Below are positions 9,302-17,771 of a stretch of 55,822 bases of DNA, piece after piece. The stretch comes from Bacillota bacterium. Its GTDB lineage: Bacteria > Bacillota > Clostridia > Lachnospirales > Lachnospiraceae. The stretch is taken from contig JAEWSH010000058.1 in assembly GCA_023398375.1 (NCBI GenBank), forward strand, positions 1-55,822, given 5' to 3'. The notes below the pieces were generated by a model, which saw only the letters and a program-made list of their open reading frames with translations, ran no database searches and was not told the origin of the DNA. How positions within the stretch are numbered: position 1 is the first letter of the stretch; the number at the start of each line of letters is the position of its first letter. Position numbers and translations under genes: made by a program.

Positions 9302-10813
9302 CTACACCTCATTTTTATGTTTTGTTGCTAATGTCATGATGTTAGTCTGGTTTGCTTCTTCTATACTTAATTCTCCCGTTTTCCTTCCTTCACACATAAC
9401 TACAATTCGGTCGCTCATACGAAGGATTTCTGTCAGGTCTGAAGAAATCATAATGATGGATTTACCTTGTGCAATCAGTTCCTCCATTAAATGATATATT
9501 TCTGCCCTTGCACCAACGTCAATTCCTCTCGTAGGTTCATCAAAAATCAGAATATCGATATCCCTTAACAGCCACTTGGCAATTACAATTTTCTGCTGGT
9601 TGCCACCCGAAAGATTTTTTACTGCCTGCTGTACAGATGGCGTCTTTGTATGTAATTTGTCTATGTATTTCTGCGTTTCCTTTGTGCAGGCTCTCCTATT
9701 AACAAATCCTGCTGTCGCCAGCTTATGATAAGAAGAAATTACGGTATTGTCCATTACCGACAATCCAAGAACCAATCCAAAACGCTTCCGATCCTCCGAC
9801 AAATAACCAATACCATGTCGGATCGCATCTTTCGAATGCCGTATGGTACATTTTTTTCCGTTTATATAAACATCTCCGTCATCTATGGAATCTGCACCAT
9901 AGATCAATCGCATCGTCTCAGTTCTTCCTGCCCCGACCAATCCTGCGAACCCAAGTATTTCTCCTTTTCGCAATTGAAAAGATACATCTTTTACTTTGGA
10001 AGACTTTAGATTTTTGACCTCCAATACCATTGGAGCATCTTTCTTCACGTTGCTCTTCTGCTTTGGCTCCTCCAGAATCTCACGTCCGATCATAAGACGA
10101 ATGATATCATCCACTTTACATGTGTCTACATCTAATGTATCTATATAAGCACCATCTCTCATAACGGTCACACGGTCTGCTACCCTCATAATCTCACCCA
10201 ATCTGTGGGAAATAAAAATAATGGATACTCCTTTTTTCTTTAATGCACGCATCTTACCGAACAAATCTTCCGCTTCTGCCTCCGAAAGTGCTGCGGTTGG
10301 TTCATCCAGTATTAATACTCTCGTTGTTTCAAATGACATCGCCCTCGCAATTTCCACCATCTGCGCTTTTCCTACAGAAAGATTTTTCAATAATTCCGTT
10401 TCTTCAACCTGAATCTCAAAATTCTGGATCAATTTTCTTGTCTTTTCATTTATATCTTTATCCGAGCAGAAAAATCCTTTGGATTCCCGTCCGATAAAAA
10501 TATTCTGTGCTACGGTAAGATCGTTCATCATATTCAGTTCCTGATGCACAATAGAGATACCTGCCTGTTGTGCGTCTTTGATGTTATTAAAATGAACCGG
10601 TTTTCCGGCAAATCTATATTCACCATCATACTCACTGTAGATTCCTGTCATAATTTTTACGAGTGTTGACTTTCCTGCTCCGTTCTCTCCGATCAATGCA
10701 TGAATCTCTCCTTCCCGAAGGGAAAATTTACAATGATCTAATGCATGTACACCCGGAAATGTCTTATCAATATCTTTCATTTCCAATATCATTCTCATTT
10801 CTTTTTCTTCCAT
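9302..10813 (-). CDS. CUT2 sugar ABC transporter ATPase (RbsA-like)
   Basis: This 503-residue protein consists of two fused ABC domains. The first has Walker A GENGAGKST, signature LSVGKAQMVEIARA and Walker B LILDEPTAALSE. The second has the characteristically degenerate Walker A GLVGAGRTE, the signature LSGGNQQKIVIAKWL and IFDEPTRGIDVGA. This asymmetric pair is diagnostic for RbsA/MglA/XylG-type ATPases. The start at 10813 is supported by TGAGGTG upstream. The 194 bp before it hold a hairpin and an operator-like palindrome, so this gene probably begins its own transcription unit. Confidence 0.96.
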   Translation of the reverse strand: MEEKEMRMILEMKDIDKTFPGVHALDHCKFSLREGEIHALIGENGAGKSTLVKIMTGIYSEYDGEYRFAGKPVHFNNIKDAQQAGISIVHQELNMMNDLTVAQNIFIGRESKGFFCSDKDINEKTRKLIQNFEIQVEETELLKNLSVGKAQMVEIARAMSFETTRVLILDEPTAALSEAEAEDLFGKMRALKKKGVSIIFISHRLGEIMRVADRVTVMRDGAYIDTLDVDTCKVDDIIRLMIGREILEEPKQKSNVKKDAPMVLEVKNLKSSKVKDVSFQLRKGEILGFAGLVGAGRTETMRLIYGADSIDDGDVYINGKKCTIRHSKDAIRHGIGYLSEDRKRFGLVLGLSVMDNTVISSYHKLATAGFVNRRACTKETQKYIDKLHTKTPSVQQAVKNLSGGNQQKIVIAKWLLRDIDILIFDEPTRGIDVGARAEIYHLMEELIAQGKSIIMISSDLTEILRMSDRIVVMCEGRKTGELSIEEANQTNIMTLATKHKNEV

Positions 10814-10874
10814 GATTTCACCTCAGTTCTCTGCTTCATCAAGGTCTTTTACTTTCTTTCCTTAACTTAGGCTT

Positions 10875-10965
10875 ATCATACCGTATCCTCATTCTTAATA
10901 CATCTGCAATGTGTCACGACTTTAGCGTCGCATTCGTCATTTTTAGGATATGACAAATATCATAT
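10875..10965 (-). promoter_or_regulatory. Putative control region of the sugar importer operon
   Basis: A palindromic element ATGACAAATATCAT (10950-10963) flanked by AT/AT lies upstream of a possible -10 TATGAT (10875-10880 on the minus strand) with no good -35, as expected for an activated promoter. The palindrome closely matches ATGACATTTGTCAT in front of the sensor operon at 15367-15380. It may be the binding site of the NarL-type regulator encoded between them. The assignment is inferred. Confidence 0.5.
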
Positions 10966-10992
10966 TCAAAAAGCGAACTCCCGACGCAAGAA

Positions 10993-11024
10993 TGGATAAG
11001 CCAACGCTTATCCATTCTTAAGGT
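10993..11024 (-). repeat. Hairpin at the end of the orphan binding-protein gene
   Basis: A perfect 14-bp stem (AAGAATGGATAAGC with GCTTATCCATTCTT, 4-nt loop) includes the stop codon of the 11008-12294 gene. There is no T-run, so it is more likely an mRNA-stabilising or partial termination structure between the sensor genes and the importer genes than a strong terminator. Confidence 0.6.
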
Positions 11025-12294
11025 AATTATTAATTTTTCTTTGTAACGTCAATAACGAAACTGCAATGTTCTTATCACTTTCCATCGCATCTTCCACGCC
11101 TTCATTCATCATAACAAAAGCTTCTTCATATTTACGGAACTTTGGAATTGCAACACCTTTTTCCATTACGAGCGTCATAAATTGCGTATCTGTCTTTTCC
11201 TGCTGTGCATAAATATTCTCATCTTCGACAATCTTCCGTAATCCGGAGATTCCTTTTGAATTCAACGCCACCTGCGTCTGTATATCTGTATCATAAGTTA
11301 ACATTTTTAGGAATTCCCAAGCAAGCTGTTTTTCCTTTGTTCTGGCACTGACACCTGCGAGCAAAGTACTAACTTCAGAGATATTATCTCCTTGTGGTCC
11401 CGCCGGCATGGTAATACAGGTCCAGTCAAACTTTGTATATTTCTCTACACAATAGGGATATGTCCTATAGGTTCTGTAATCCGATAATAACATAGGTGCG
11501 AATGCCACCCGCCCTTCTTCAAAATCATGTTCTGTAACGGTATAACCGTCGTTTAATGCTTCCAGACGATAGACAAAGTTTACGGCATTTGCTACTTTCC
11601 TGTCGCTTACATAATTCAAAGTTCCTTGTTCATTAAAAAGTTTTGCACCATTCGCGTAGGAAGCATCCTTCCATGTATAATTGTAGATACCGAATTGATC
11701 CAGTTCCCCTTTGTGGTCGGTATCTTTTGTTAATTTTCTGCATATGGCATGAAAATCCCCCCAATTCCAATCGTTATCGGGTATCTGGATACCTTCTTTT
11801 TTTAAAAGTGTAGTATTTACACATATCAGTGTTGGTACTACTTCGTAGGGAAGTGCATATTGCCGTTGTTCATACTGACCAGATTCCAGAACAGAACCAT
11901 AATACGCTTCCATAGAGAAATTTTTATCCTTTTTAATCAAAGTATCTAGATTTAATAATGCATCTTTGGAAGATAATAAGTTGAAATTGTCGTTTGACAT
12001 AAGAAATACATCCGGTTCTGTTCCTTTCAAATACTTACCAAGAAGCCATTCCGAATAATCTTCTTTTAGAATCCCTTTCTCAAACACAATCCTTACGTCT
12101 TTATGTGTATTTTCAAATGTTTTAATTGCTTCTTCTATAATCGTTATCACATCATCACTTGGAGCATTCCAATTACTGTCTGCAAACATACCAAAGGTTA
12201 TTACTGTCTCTTTACTCCGCAGACTTTTCCATACTACTAGAAAACATGAAAATACAAGAAGCAGACAAACTAAAATGATACCTTTTTTCTTCAT
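11008..12294 (-). CDS. Orphan extracellular solute-binding protein, family 1 (MalE-like)
   Basis: This 428-residue protein has one N-terminal hydrophobic segment (about 5-22) and a type II periplasmic-binding fold of the SBP_bac_1 family. Visible signatures are EAIKTFENTHKDVRIVFE, TEPDVFLMSNDNF, YALPYEVVPTLICVNTTLL and KQLAWEFLKMLT. The hydrophobic segment contains FSC, which is a poor lipobox, so it may stay as a membrane anchor. Its start overlaps the response-regulator stop by 4 bp. No CUT1 permease is encoded nearby and the adjacent importer is of the unrelated CUT2 type. A role as an accessory ligand sensor for the kinase is therefore plausible. Confidence 0.88.
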   Translation of the reverse strand: MKKKGIILVCLLLVFSCFLVVWKSLRSKETVITFGMFADSNWNAPSDDVITIIEEAIKTFENTHKDVRIVFEKGILKEDYSEWLLGKYLKGTEPDVFLMSNDNFNLLSSKDALLNLDTLIKKDKNFSMEAYYGSVLESGQYEQRQYALPYEVVPTLICVNTTLLKKEGIQIPDNDWNWGDFHAICRKLTKDTDHKGELDQFGIYNYTWKDASYANGAKLFNEQGTLNYVSDRKVANAVNFVYRLEALNDGYTVTEHDFEEGRVAFAPMLLSDYRTYRTYPYCVEKYTKFDWTCITMPAGPQGDNISEVSTLLAGVSARTKEKQLAWEFLKMLTYDTDIQTQVALNSKGISGLRKIVEDENIYAQQEKTDTQFMTLVMEKGVAIPKFRKYEEAFVMMNEGVEDAMESDKNIAVSLLTLQRKINNYLKNG

Positions 12295-12968
12295 TCTTCA
12301 TTTCCCATTTTTTCTGTTACCGTGCCTGTCTGCACCGCCCATATGGCAAGTTGGGTGCGGTCTCTTAGATTCAATTTATTGAGGACGGTACTAATATAAT
12401 TCCGTATTGTTCCTTCAGATAAAACAAGTTCCGATGCAATCTCCTTATTGGAAAGTCCACTGCCCACCAGCTTAATCACTTTCCATTCTGTCTTACCTAT
12501 CTCATCTACACCTTGCTTCTTTACCTGAATGGCAAGATTGCATTTAGCCATCTGAGAAAACAAGTTCACTACCTTCGAAGTCACATCCGCATTAATCATG
12601 GCATTTCCATTATGTACCTTATATACAGCGTCTATTAATTCTTCCATAGAAATTCCTTTCAGGAGATACCCGCTAGCGCCATCCCGCAATGCACTGAATA
12701 CATATTCATCATCATCGAATGTGGTCAGTATGATAATCTTTATATCCGGATAATTTTCCTTGATGATCTTCGTGCAGGCAACGCCGTCCATCTCAGGCAT
12801 ACGAATATCCATCAGGATTACATCCGGTTTTTTCTCACGTACCGATCGGATCACTTCTCTCCCGTTTGTTACTGCATCCGTAATCTCGATATTATCTTCC
12901 ATCCGAAATACAATCTGAAGGCTTTGCCTTATCAATTCCTGATCATCTGCAATTAATACTTTTATCAT
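12291..12968 (-). CDS. NarL/LuxR-family response regulator
   Basis: Starting at 12968 (AGGAG, 8-nt spacer), the product is 225 residues. The receiver domain has Asp8/Asp9 (LIADD), phospho-acceptor Asp54 (VILMDIRMPEMDG) and a lysine in GYLLKGIS. The LuxR-type helix-turn-helix at about 160-215 contains GLSNKEIASELVLSEGTIRNY. The start codon overlaps the kinase stop as ATGA, and the 3' end overlaps the next gene by 4 bp, so the three genes are translationally coupled. It presumably controls the sugar-importer operon and its own operon. Confidence 0.96.
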   Translation of the reverse strand: MIKVLIADDQELIRQSLQIVFRMEDNIEITDAVTNGREVIRSVREKKPDVILMDIRMPEMDGVACTKIIKENYPDIKIIILTTFDDDEYVFSALRDGASGYLLKGISMEELIDAVYKVHNGNAMINADVTSKVVNLFSQMAKCNLAIQVKKQGVDEIGKTEWKVIKLVGSGLSNKEIASELVLSEGTIRNYISTVLNKLNLRDRTQLAIWAVQTGTVTEKMGNEE

Positions 12969-14269
12969 TTTCGCATCTCCTCTCCCCAACGAATCGGGAT
13001 CTTGGCAATCAGCAGAAATCCTGCTTTTCCATCATAAGTTAATGTTCCATTCAGCAATGCGATACGTTCTGACATATGTCTAAGTCCAAATCCGGTCTCA
13101 ATTTCTTTACAGCCGACTCCATTATCCTGGACGGCAATTTGAATCACATTATAGATTCTCTTCACAGAAATCTCTATTTTTGTGGCTTGTCCATGGCGGA
13201 TGGCATTGGTAATACTTTCCTGTATGATTCGGTAGATAGTTTCTTCTTCATCTTCCTGAAAATCCAGATTTCCCGCTTCATTGGTAAATGAAATCTGTGC
13301 ATGGGTAACTTTGCTCATCTCGTCTATTACCTGTAAGATTGCTTCTTCCAGACTCAGCTGCTCTAAAGCATCCGGCCGCAATGCCTTCACCGATCTTCTG
13401 ACATCCTTGATTCCCTGCCTTGTAACATCTGCAATCACTCGCAGTTGATTCTTTGTCTCCTCTGTGGAATAATCAATTAACTTTACACAAGCATCAATCC
13501 CCGCAATAATCCCGGTAAGAGAATGTCCCAATGTATCATGGATCTCACGCGCCAAGCGGTTTCTTTCTCTTGTCTCAGCCATTTTCTCTGTATTAAGAGC
13601 ATAAATCTTCAATTGTTCATTGGCATCATCCAATTGTTTATTTAAATCCAGAATTCTCTCATTCTCCAGTCTTTGCAGTCTTATAACAAGCACCATGTAA
13701 AACATAAATAATAACGTGGTCAGAGAGGTCAGTACACTTTTTATTCCCATAAACAGATTTCTTATGTCCACATTGTAATAGGTAAGATAAGTGCCAAGCG
13801 GAATCACTGATGCCCTATTCTGAAGAATTGCAATATCTGTAATGATGTATATTAGAAATAGAAATACCATGCAGGAAATGCGGAATTTTGTATTTTTCCA
13901 ATATACGAACATATCTGCAATTACAAGAAGAAGCACCGTATTATAATTATAATTCAATGCCTGCATCATAAAAAAACACAAAAGAACTTCTATTAAAATA
14001 TATGCCGCAACATACATATCCTTATCCATATTGTTCTTACGAATAGACATCAGTAAAAGTAACACAATATATGCTGTTATAGAAATTGCGGGCACTTTCC
14101 AAGGTGCTATGGGAATTTTTTCAATCATATCCACAAATGTAAGTGCTTCATATGCATCTATTATCTTATAGGTTGTGATTGCCATTGTTCCTGAAATCAA
14201 TAGAATAATGATTAAATTCATATTCTTCATCATCGTGCGCAAAAATGATAACGTCTGGTTATCGGACAT
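12965..14269 (-). CDS. NarX-type membrane sensor histidine kinase
   Basis: The product is 434 residues. The N-terminal half (about 18-198) holds six or so membrane helices with little extracellular sequence. A coiled-coil linker (200-230) and a HisKA_3 dimerisation domain follow, with phospho-acceptor His244 in REIHDTLGHSLTGI. The HATPase domain has QESITNAIRHGQA as N box and DNGVGC...GFGLRHM as G1/G2. Because it has no large sensor domain of its own, ligand recognition through the neighbouring membrane-anchored binding proteins is a reasonable inference. XylFII-LytS of clostridia is a known precedent for that logic, though with a different kinase class. Confidence 0.95.
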   Translation of the reverse strand: MSDNQTLSFLRTMMKNMNLIIILLISGTMAITTYKIIDAYEALTFVDMIEKIPIAPWKVPAISITAYIVLLLLMSIRKNNMDKDMYVAAYILIEVLLCFFMMQALNYNYNTVLLLVIADMFVYWKNTKFRISCMVFLFLIYIITDIAILQNRASVIPLGTYLTYYNVDIRNLFMGIKSVLTSLTTLLFMFYMVLVIRLQRLENERILDLNKQLDDANEQLKIYALNTEKMAETRERNRLAREIHDTLGHSLTGIIAGIDACVKLIDYSTEETKNQLRVIADVTRQGIKDVRRSVKALRPDALEQLSLEEAILQVIDEMSKVTHAQISFTNEAGNLDFQEDEEETIYRIIQESITNAIRHGQATKIEISVKRIYNVIQIAVQDNGVGCKEIETGFGLRHMSERIALLNGTLTYDGKAGFLLIAKIPIRWGEEMRK

Positions 14270-14324
14270 TCTGACACCTCTTTTCCAATGCCGTTTCGTA
14301 CTCGCTCTATTTTTACCTGCATGT

Positions 14325-15290
14325 TTACTGCCATTTGTCTACATCATAGCTGTTAATGGTATATTGTGTGATTAACTTTACCGGTACTAATATATTTTTC
14401 TCACATTCTTGGCCACGCAGAATCTTATACATAGATTCCACTGCAGAATTTCCCATTTCTGTAGGAAACTGTGCTGCACTCACCATCATGATACCTTGTT
14501 GAATCATATTTTTTCCGACCGGGCTCCCATCTGTACTTAAGAAACTGATCCCTTGTCCCATTCCCATCTTTTCACAGGCAGCTATGGCTCCGATCACACA
14601 TGGATCATTGACTGCAAATACACAATCAAAGCGCTCCTTATCTGCTATTATATCCTCCATAGACTCCATAGCTGCTTCTATGGTTCCCCCGCTCACCTTT
14701 TCCGCCACGATGTGATAAGAATCATCATCGGACAGCCCACTTTTGAATCCTTCCACCCTATCCTGGGCAGACTTGGGTCCATACTGTTCCAGTAATACAA
14801 TGCGTGCTTCCTTTTTCTGCCCCTTCAAAAAATTTGCCATCTGAATACCGACATCGTAATTATCCGAAGTAACAGTACAATCTACAAGTTCTTCATCATA
14901 GACGGGTGAATCTACAATGATGATTACGACACCTGCTGCTCTTGCTTCCTCCAGAGCACACTTAATCTTCTTCCAATCAACCGGGACGATTATGAGCGCA
15001 TCCACACCTGTCTTTATCATATTACTGATCTGTTCATTCTGCTTGTCCTGACTAAGAAGAGAGTCTCTCGTAATTAACACATCTCCCTGTTCTTCTATCA
15101 CAGAACTAATCTCATTATTTAATACAGCAAAATAAGAATTGGTCATGTCCGCATAGCATGCACCAATTCTCCTGCTTTGTTCTACTTGTCCGGCTGAGAA
15201 ATCTTTCTTTGTAATAAAAAAAGCAATTCCGGACAGGATAATTATTATATTTATGAAAATGATATAAAACCACACCTTTTTTCTTTTCAT
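14325..15290 (-). CDS. Membrane-anchored RbsB-like binding protein (probable sensor)
   Basis: The product is 321 residues. A single uncleaved-looking N-terminal helix (about 6-27) has no lipobox cysteine. It is followed by a type I periplasmic-binding fold of the ribose/galactose class (RIGACYADMTNSYFAVLNN, GVDALIIVPVDWKKI, FAVNDPCVIGAIAACEKMG). The gene opens a four-gene unit with kinase, regulator and orphan MalE-like protein, 55 bp before the kinase. Membrane anchoring and position fit an auxiliary sugar sensor for the kinase rather than the transporter's receptor. The importer has its own lipoprotein receptor at 7102-8268. Confidence 0.9.
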   Translation of the reverse strand: MKRKKVWFYIIFINIIIILSGIAFFITKKDFSAGQVEQSRRIGACYADMTNSYFAVLNNEISSVIEEQGDVLITRDSLLSQDKQNEQISNMIKTGVDALIIVPVDWKKIKCALEEARAAGVVIIIVDSPVYDEELVDCTVTSDNYDVGIQMANFLKGQKKEARIVLLEQYGPKSAQDRVEGFKSGLSDDDSYHIVAEKVSGGTIEAAMESMEDIIADKERFDCVFAVNDPCVIGAIAACEKMGMGQGISFLSTDGSPVGKNMIQQGIMMVSAAQFPTEMGNSAVESMYKILRGQECEKNILVPVKLITQYTINSYDVDKWQ

Positions 15291-15323
15291 TCTGCTTTAC
15301 TTCCTATGCTTTCCCAATATCTA

Positions 15324-15380
15324 ATTATAGCTGAATCATAGAAAGAACGCAATTTGCATATGTAATATGACATTTGTCAT
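15324..15380 (-). promoter_or_regulatory. Promoter and operator-like palindrome of the sensor operon
   Basis: On the minus strand TTGCGT (15347-15352) and TATAAT (15324-15329) are 17 bp apart. A perfect palindrome ATGACA-TT-TGTCAT (15367-15380) is centred about 57 bp upstream of the expected start of transcription, a usual position for an activator. A near copy stands upstream of the importer operon. Confidence 0.6.
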
Positions 15381-15398
15381 GTTGTGATACAGCACTCG

Positions 15399-16010
15399 TT
15401 AGTGATGGGTAAACTTTTTTGAGATACTCTCTTCCATAGATGAACCGTCTGGCAGCGGTGTTGCAATGAGGCGTTCGACAGACATAACAAGTTCATCCAG
15501 AGACTGTGTCATATCTCCCTTAAACCAAACCTGAAGAATGCTTATGACCACTCCGGATAAAAAATTCGAAGCAACAGCAAATTCAGGAGCATTTTTGATT
15601 ATGCTGGGAATATTTTCATCTCTCTCCATATAGGATATGAAAATTTCTTTCAGTTTCGTGATAAACAGTTCCGCATCATTGGAGTTTATGAGAATACGGT
15701 AAAACTCCAGGTTCGATTCGAGACACTGTACCACTTTCAGCAGGAATGACGTCGGATTCGCGACAAACTCCTCCTCCCTGCCTTCACCAAGAAATTCATA
15801 TATTTTTTCAATTGTCTCGTTTTCAATCTGTTCAACGAGCGCCCTAACATCCTGATAGTGGGCATAAAATGTTCTACGATTGATATCTGTAACGGTGATT
15901 CGTTTCATTTCCTTTTCCTGTACAAGTTCAAAAAATGCCTGACGTATCAATTTCCTTGAGCGGGTAGCACTTCTATACTCTGCTTTTCTCCTGTTACCAT
16001 TGTTAATCAC
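15399..16010 (-). CDS. TetR-family regulator with shortened helix-turn-helix
   Basis: This 203-residue TetR/AcrR-like protein has an N-terminal DNA-binding region (KLIRQAFFELVQEKEMKRI) and a C-terminal ligand/dimer domain (TetR_C_33-like, EFYRILINSNDAELFITKL). The HTH reads ITVTDINRRTFYAHYQDV. In clostridial relatives about six residues (pattern VxRADI) normally stand between DI and NR. An in-frame loss of six codons between two DI codons would explain this and may impair DNA binding. It lies 108 bp upstream of the sensor operon, same strand. Confidence 0.85.
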   Translation of the reverse strand: MINNGNRRKAEYRSATRSRKLIRQAFFELVQEKEMKRITVTDINRRTFYAHYQDVRALVEQIENETIEKIYEFLGEGREEEFVANPTSFLLKVVQCLESNLEFYRILINSNDAELFITKLKEIFISYMERDENIPSIIKNAPEFAVASNFLSGVVISILQVWFKGDMTQSLDELVMSVERLIATPLPDGSSMEESISKKFTHH

Positions 16011-16299
16011 CTCTTGAATGATTCATAAAATCCACTGAATTAAGCTAATTCGTACTGTTCTTCAATTCCGCTATCTATTTATTCGTTTCATTTATTTTAT
16101 TGCAACTTCTATATTTCACTTTTGTTATTGTTACATTCATTAATTATAGAACCATAAATAAAACTTTACAAGCATTGAACTTCATTCTAAATTTTTTCAT
16201 CTTCAAACCTTTTTCAAGATCTCTGGTATCCTGATAGAATCTATTACATAGTAATAAACAAGGCATGAAATCGTTCAAATACTTATTTAGGAGTAAGGT

Positions 16300-16761
16300 A
16301 TGAAAAAAATAGTAAAAGTTTTGATCAAGATTATATTCGCATATACTTTTTGTGGTGGATTATATTTATTTATTGAAATTCTGTATCGAGGTCATACCTA
16401 TTTAGAAATGTATTTTTTAGCAGGTTTTCTTGGATTATTCGCAATGTTCTTTAATAATATCTTTCGTTATGACACCGATTATATCATACAAGTGCTTTCT
16501 GTATCTTTATTCTCCACTTATTGCGAAGGGCTGTTTGGAAATGTTTTTAACAGAGACTATCATATTTGGGATTATAGAAATCTCCCCTTTTCCTTCTGGA
16601 ATGATCAGATCAATCTAATTTTCTTTTTATTCTGGTGTTTCATAGTTGCTGTTATCATTCCCATTCTTGATTATATTGACTGGAAATTATTTGACTATAA
16701 AAAGGATACCCCTCCTTATTATAAGATCTTCGGAAAGATATTCTATCAATTTAAGGCCTAA
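16300..16761 (+). CDS. CmpB-type putative ABC transporter membrane protein (PF06541-like)
   Basis: This 153-residue protein has four predicted membrane helices (about 5-27, 38-52, 62-76, 104-124). The segment YHIWDYRNLPFSFWNDQIN followed by a long helix resembles the WDYSxLPFN...GRI signature of the putative type IV ABC-transporter permease family PF06541. That family is common in Clostridia and biochemically undefined. The RBS is AGGAG. It is the first plus-strand gene and starts an accessory segment that ends at tmRNA. Confidence 0.75.
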   Translation: MKKIVKVLIKIIFAYTFCGGLYLFIEILYRGHTYLEMYFLAGFLGLFAMFFNNIFRYDTDYIIQVLSVSLFSTYCEGLFGNVFNRDYHIWDYRNLPFSFWNDQINLIFFLFWCFIVAVIIPILDYIDWKLFDYKKDTPPYYKIFGKIFYQFKA

Positions 16762-16833
16762 AATCTTAAAAACCCATATATAGTAACATTTTGTCGAAAT
16801 AATGAATATAATATAATAAAAAGGTATTTTATT

Positions 16834-17127
16834 ATGTATAATATTGATTTCGAAAACGATAATTACAAGGATGATTTAAAGAAAGACTATAAAGATAAAA
16901 AAGAAAATTGCGTTAGTATCAATATCTTTTGTGATGATTTCAAAAAAGATCCTAAGTATAAAGAAGACGGATGCAAAAGTGTACGCAAAGATGATAAATC
17001 TTGTGTTTCTATTAATATCTTTTGTGATGACTGTAGAAAGGAATCTAAATATAAAGAATTTGATTATAAAGACACCTGCAAGAAAGAATACGATTGTAAA
17101 GATGATAAATTCAGAGAGTGTAAATAA
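16834..17127 (+). CDS. Small Lys/Asp/Cys-rich protein with duplicated CVSINIFCDD motif
   Basis: This 97-residue protein is dominated by Lys, Asp and Cys (nine cysteines). The decapeptide CVSINIFCDD occurs twice (about residues 27-36 and 57-66), each followed by a charged KKDPKYKE/RKESKYKE-like stretch, showing an internal duplication of about 30 residues. A weak RBS (AAAAGG, 9-nt spacer) precedes the ATG and a hairpin terminator lies downstream. I do not recognise the family. The paired cysteines suggest metal binding or disulfide cross-linking, as in some spore-coat proteins. That is speculation. Confidence 0.6.
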   Translation: MYNIDFENDNYKDDLKKDYKDKKENCVSINIFCDDFKKDPKYKEDGCKSVRKDDKSCVSINIFCDDCRKESKYKEFDYKDTCKKEYDCKDDKFRECK

Positions 17128-17212
17128 TTCTGTGCAAACCTCTTAGATCAATGATAAAATATCGGTTTTGATAATTATTTGAATGAAATGTGCCTTGATT
17201 TTGGCACAAGTT

Positions 17213-17243
17213 CCCCAGGCTGCCACAGCCTGGGGATTTTTTT
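17213..17243 (+). terminator. Intrinsic terminator
   Basis: The stem CCCCAGGCTG/CAGCCTGGGG with a 3-nt loop is followed by ATTTTTTT on the plus strand. It ends transcription of the cysteine-rich protein gene about 85 nt after its stop. Confidence 0.85.
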
Positions 17244-17321
17244 AAATATCCGCTGGTGAGATTCTGTCTCTGAAATACATGCACAGCTATTTCAGAGTCT
17301 GACCCCAGTTCAGTCAGATTT

Positions 17322-17771
17322 TCACTTTTTACAGTGAATACATTCCTCATATTCATTTCTGAATTTGTATCCACATTTTCTTGCGTCAGTAGAATTTTTA
17401 ATATCTTTTTGTGCGTCCTTTAATAAATTTAGTGCATGGACCAGATAATCCGATTCAAGAGCAAACTGTTCCTGCGATTTCTTATAAAGTTCTTTACATT
17501 TAGCAGAATTTTGATTACAAGCATTACTGCAACCGCTTTTATAAAGCATTTTATAAGCGTAATTTTCTTTTTCTTCTCCTTTGCTCCCCAGATCAAAAGC
17601 TTTTTCAAGACATTTGATAGCAGTACATATTGATTTGACCACTTTTGTATCTATAGTTTGATCACTTTTTTCATACAGTTCTTCGGCTTCATTAATTAAA
17701 CAATGAAATTTTTCCAATATTTCACAACAAGAAGTAGGAACACATTTTACTTCATTATCATTGCAGCTCAT
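17322..17771 (-). CDS. Cysteine-rich helical protein, unknown
   Basis: The start at 17771 is chosen because GGAGG lies 8 nt upstream. The 149-residue product has 13 cysteines spread along a largely helical, Glu/Lys-rich sequence (for example VPTSCCEILEKFHC, MLYKSGCSNACNQNSAKC, YEECIHCKK). There is no signal peptide or membrane helix. It is convergent with the other cysteine-rich gene at 16834. Similar patterns occur in spore-associated or metal-binding clostridial proteins, but I do not recognise a family. Confidence 0.65.
   Translation of the reverse strand: MSCNDNEVKCVPTSCCEILEKFHCLINEAEELYEKSDQTIDTKVVKSICTAIKCLEKAFDLGSKGEEKENYAYKMLYKSGCSNACNQNSAKCKELYKKSQEQFALESDYLVHALNLLKDAQKDIKNSTDARKCGYKFRNEYEECIHCKK

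Noticed and set aside
17111..17374. 87-codon minus-strand open frame
   Set aside because: It reads through a strong terminator hairpin and overlaps the 3' end of the cysteine-rich gene. The composition is not protein-like.
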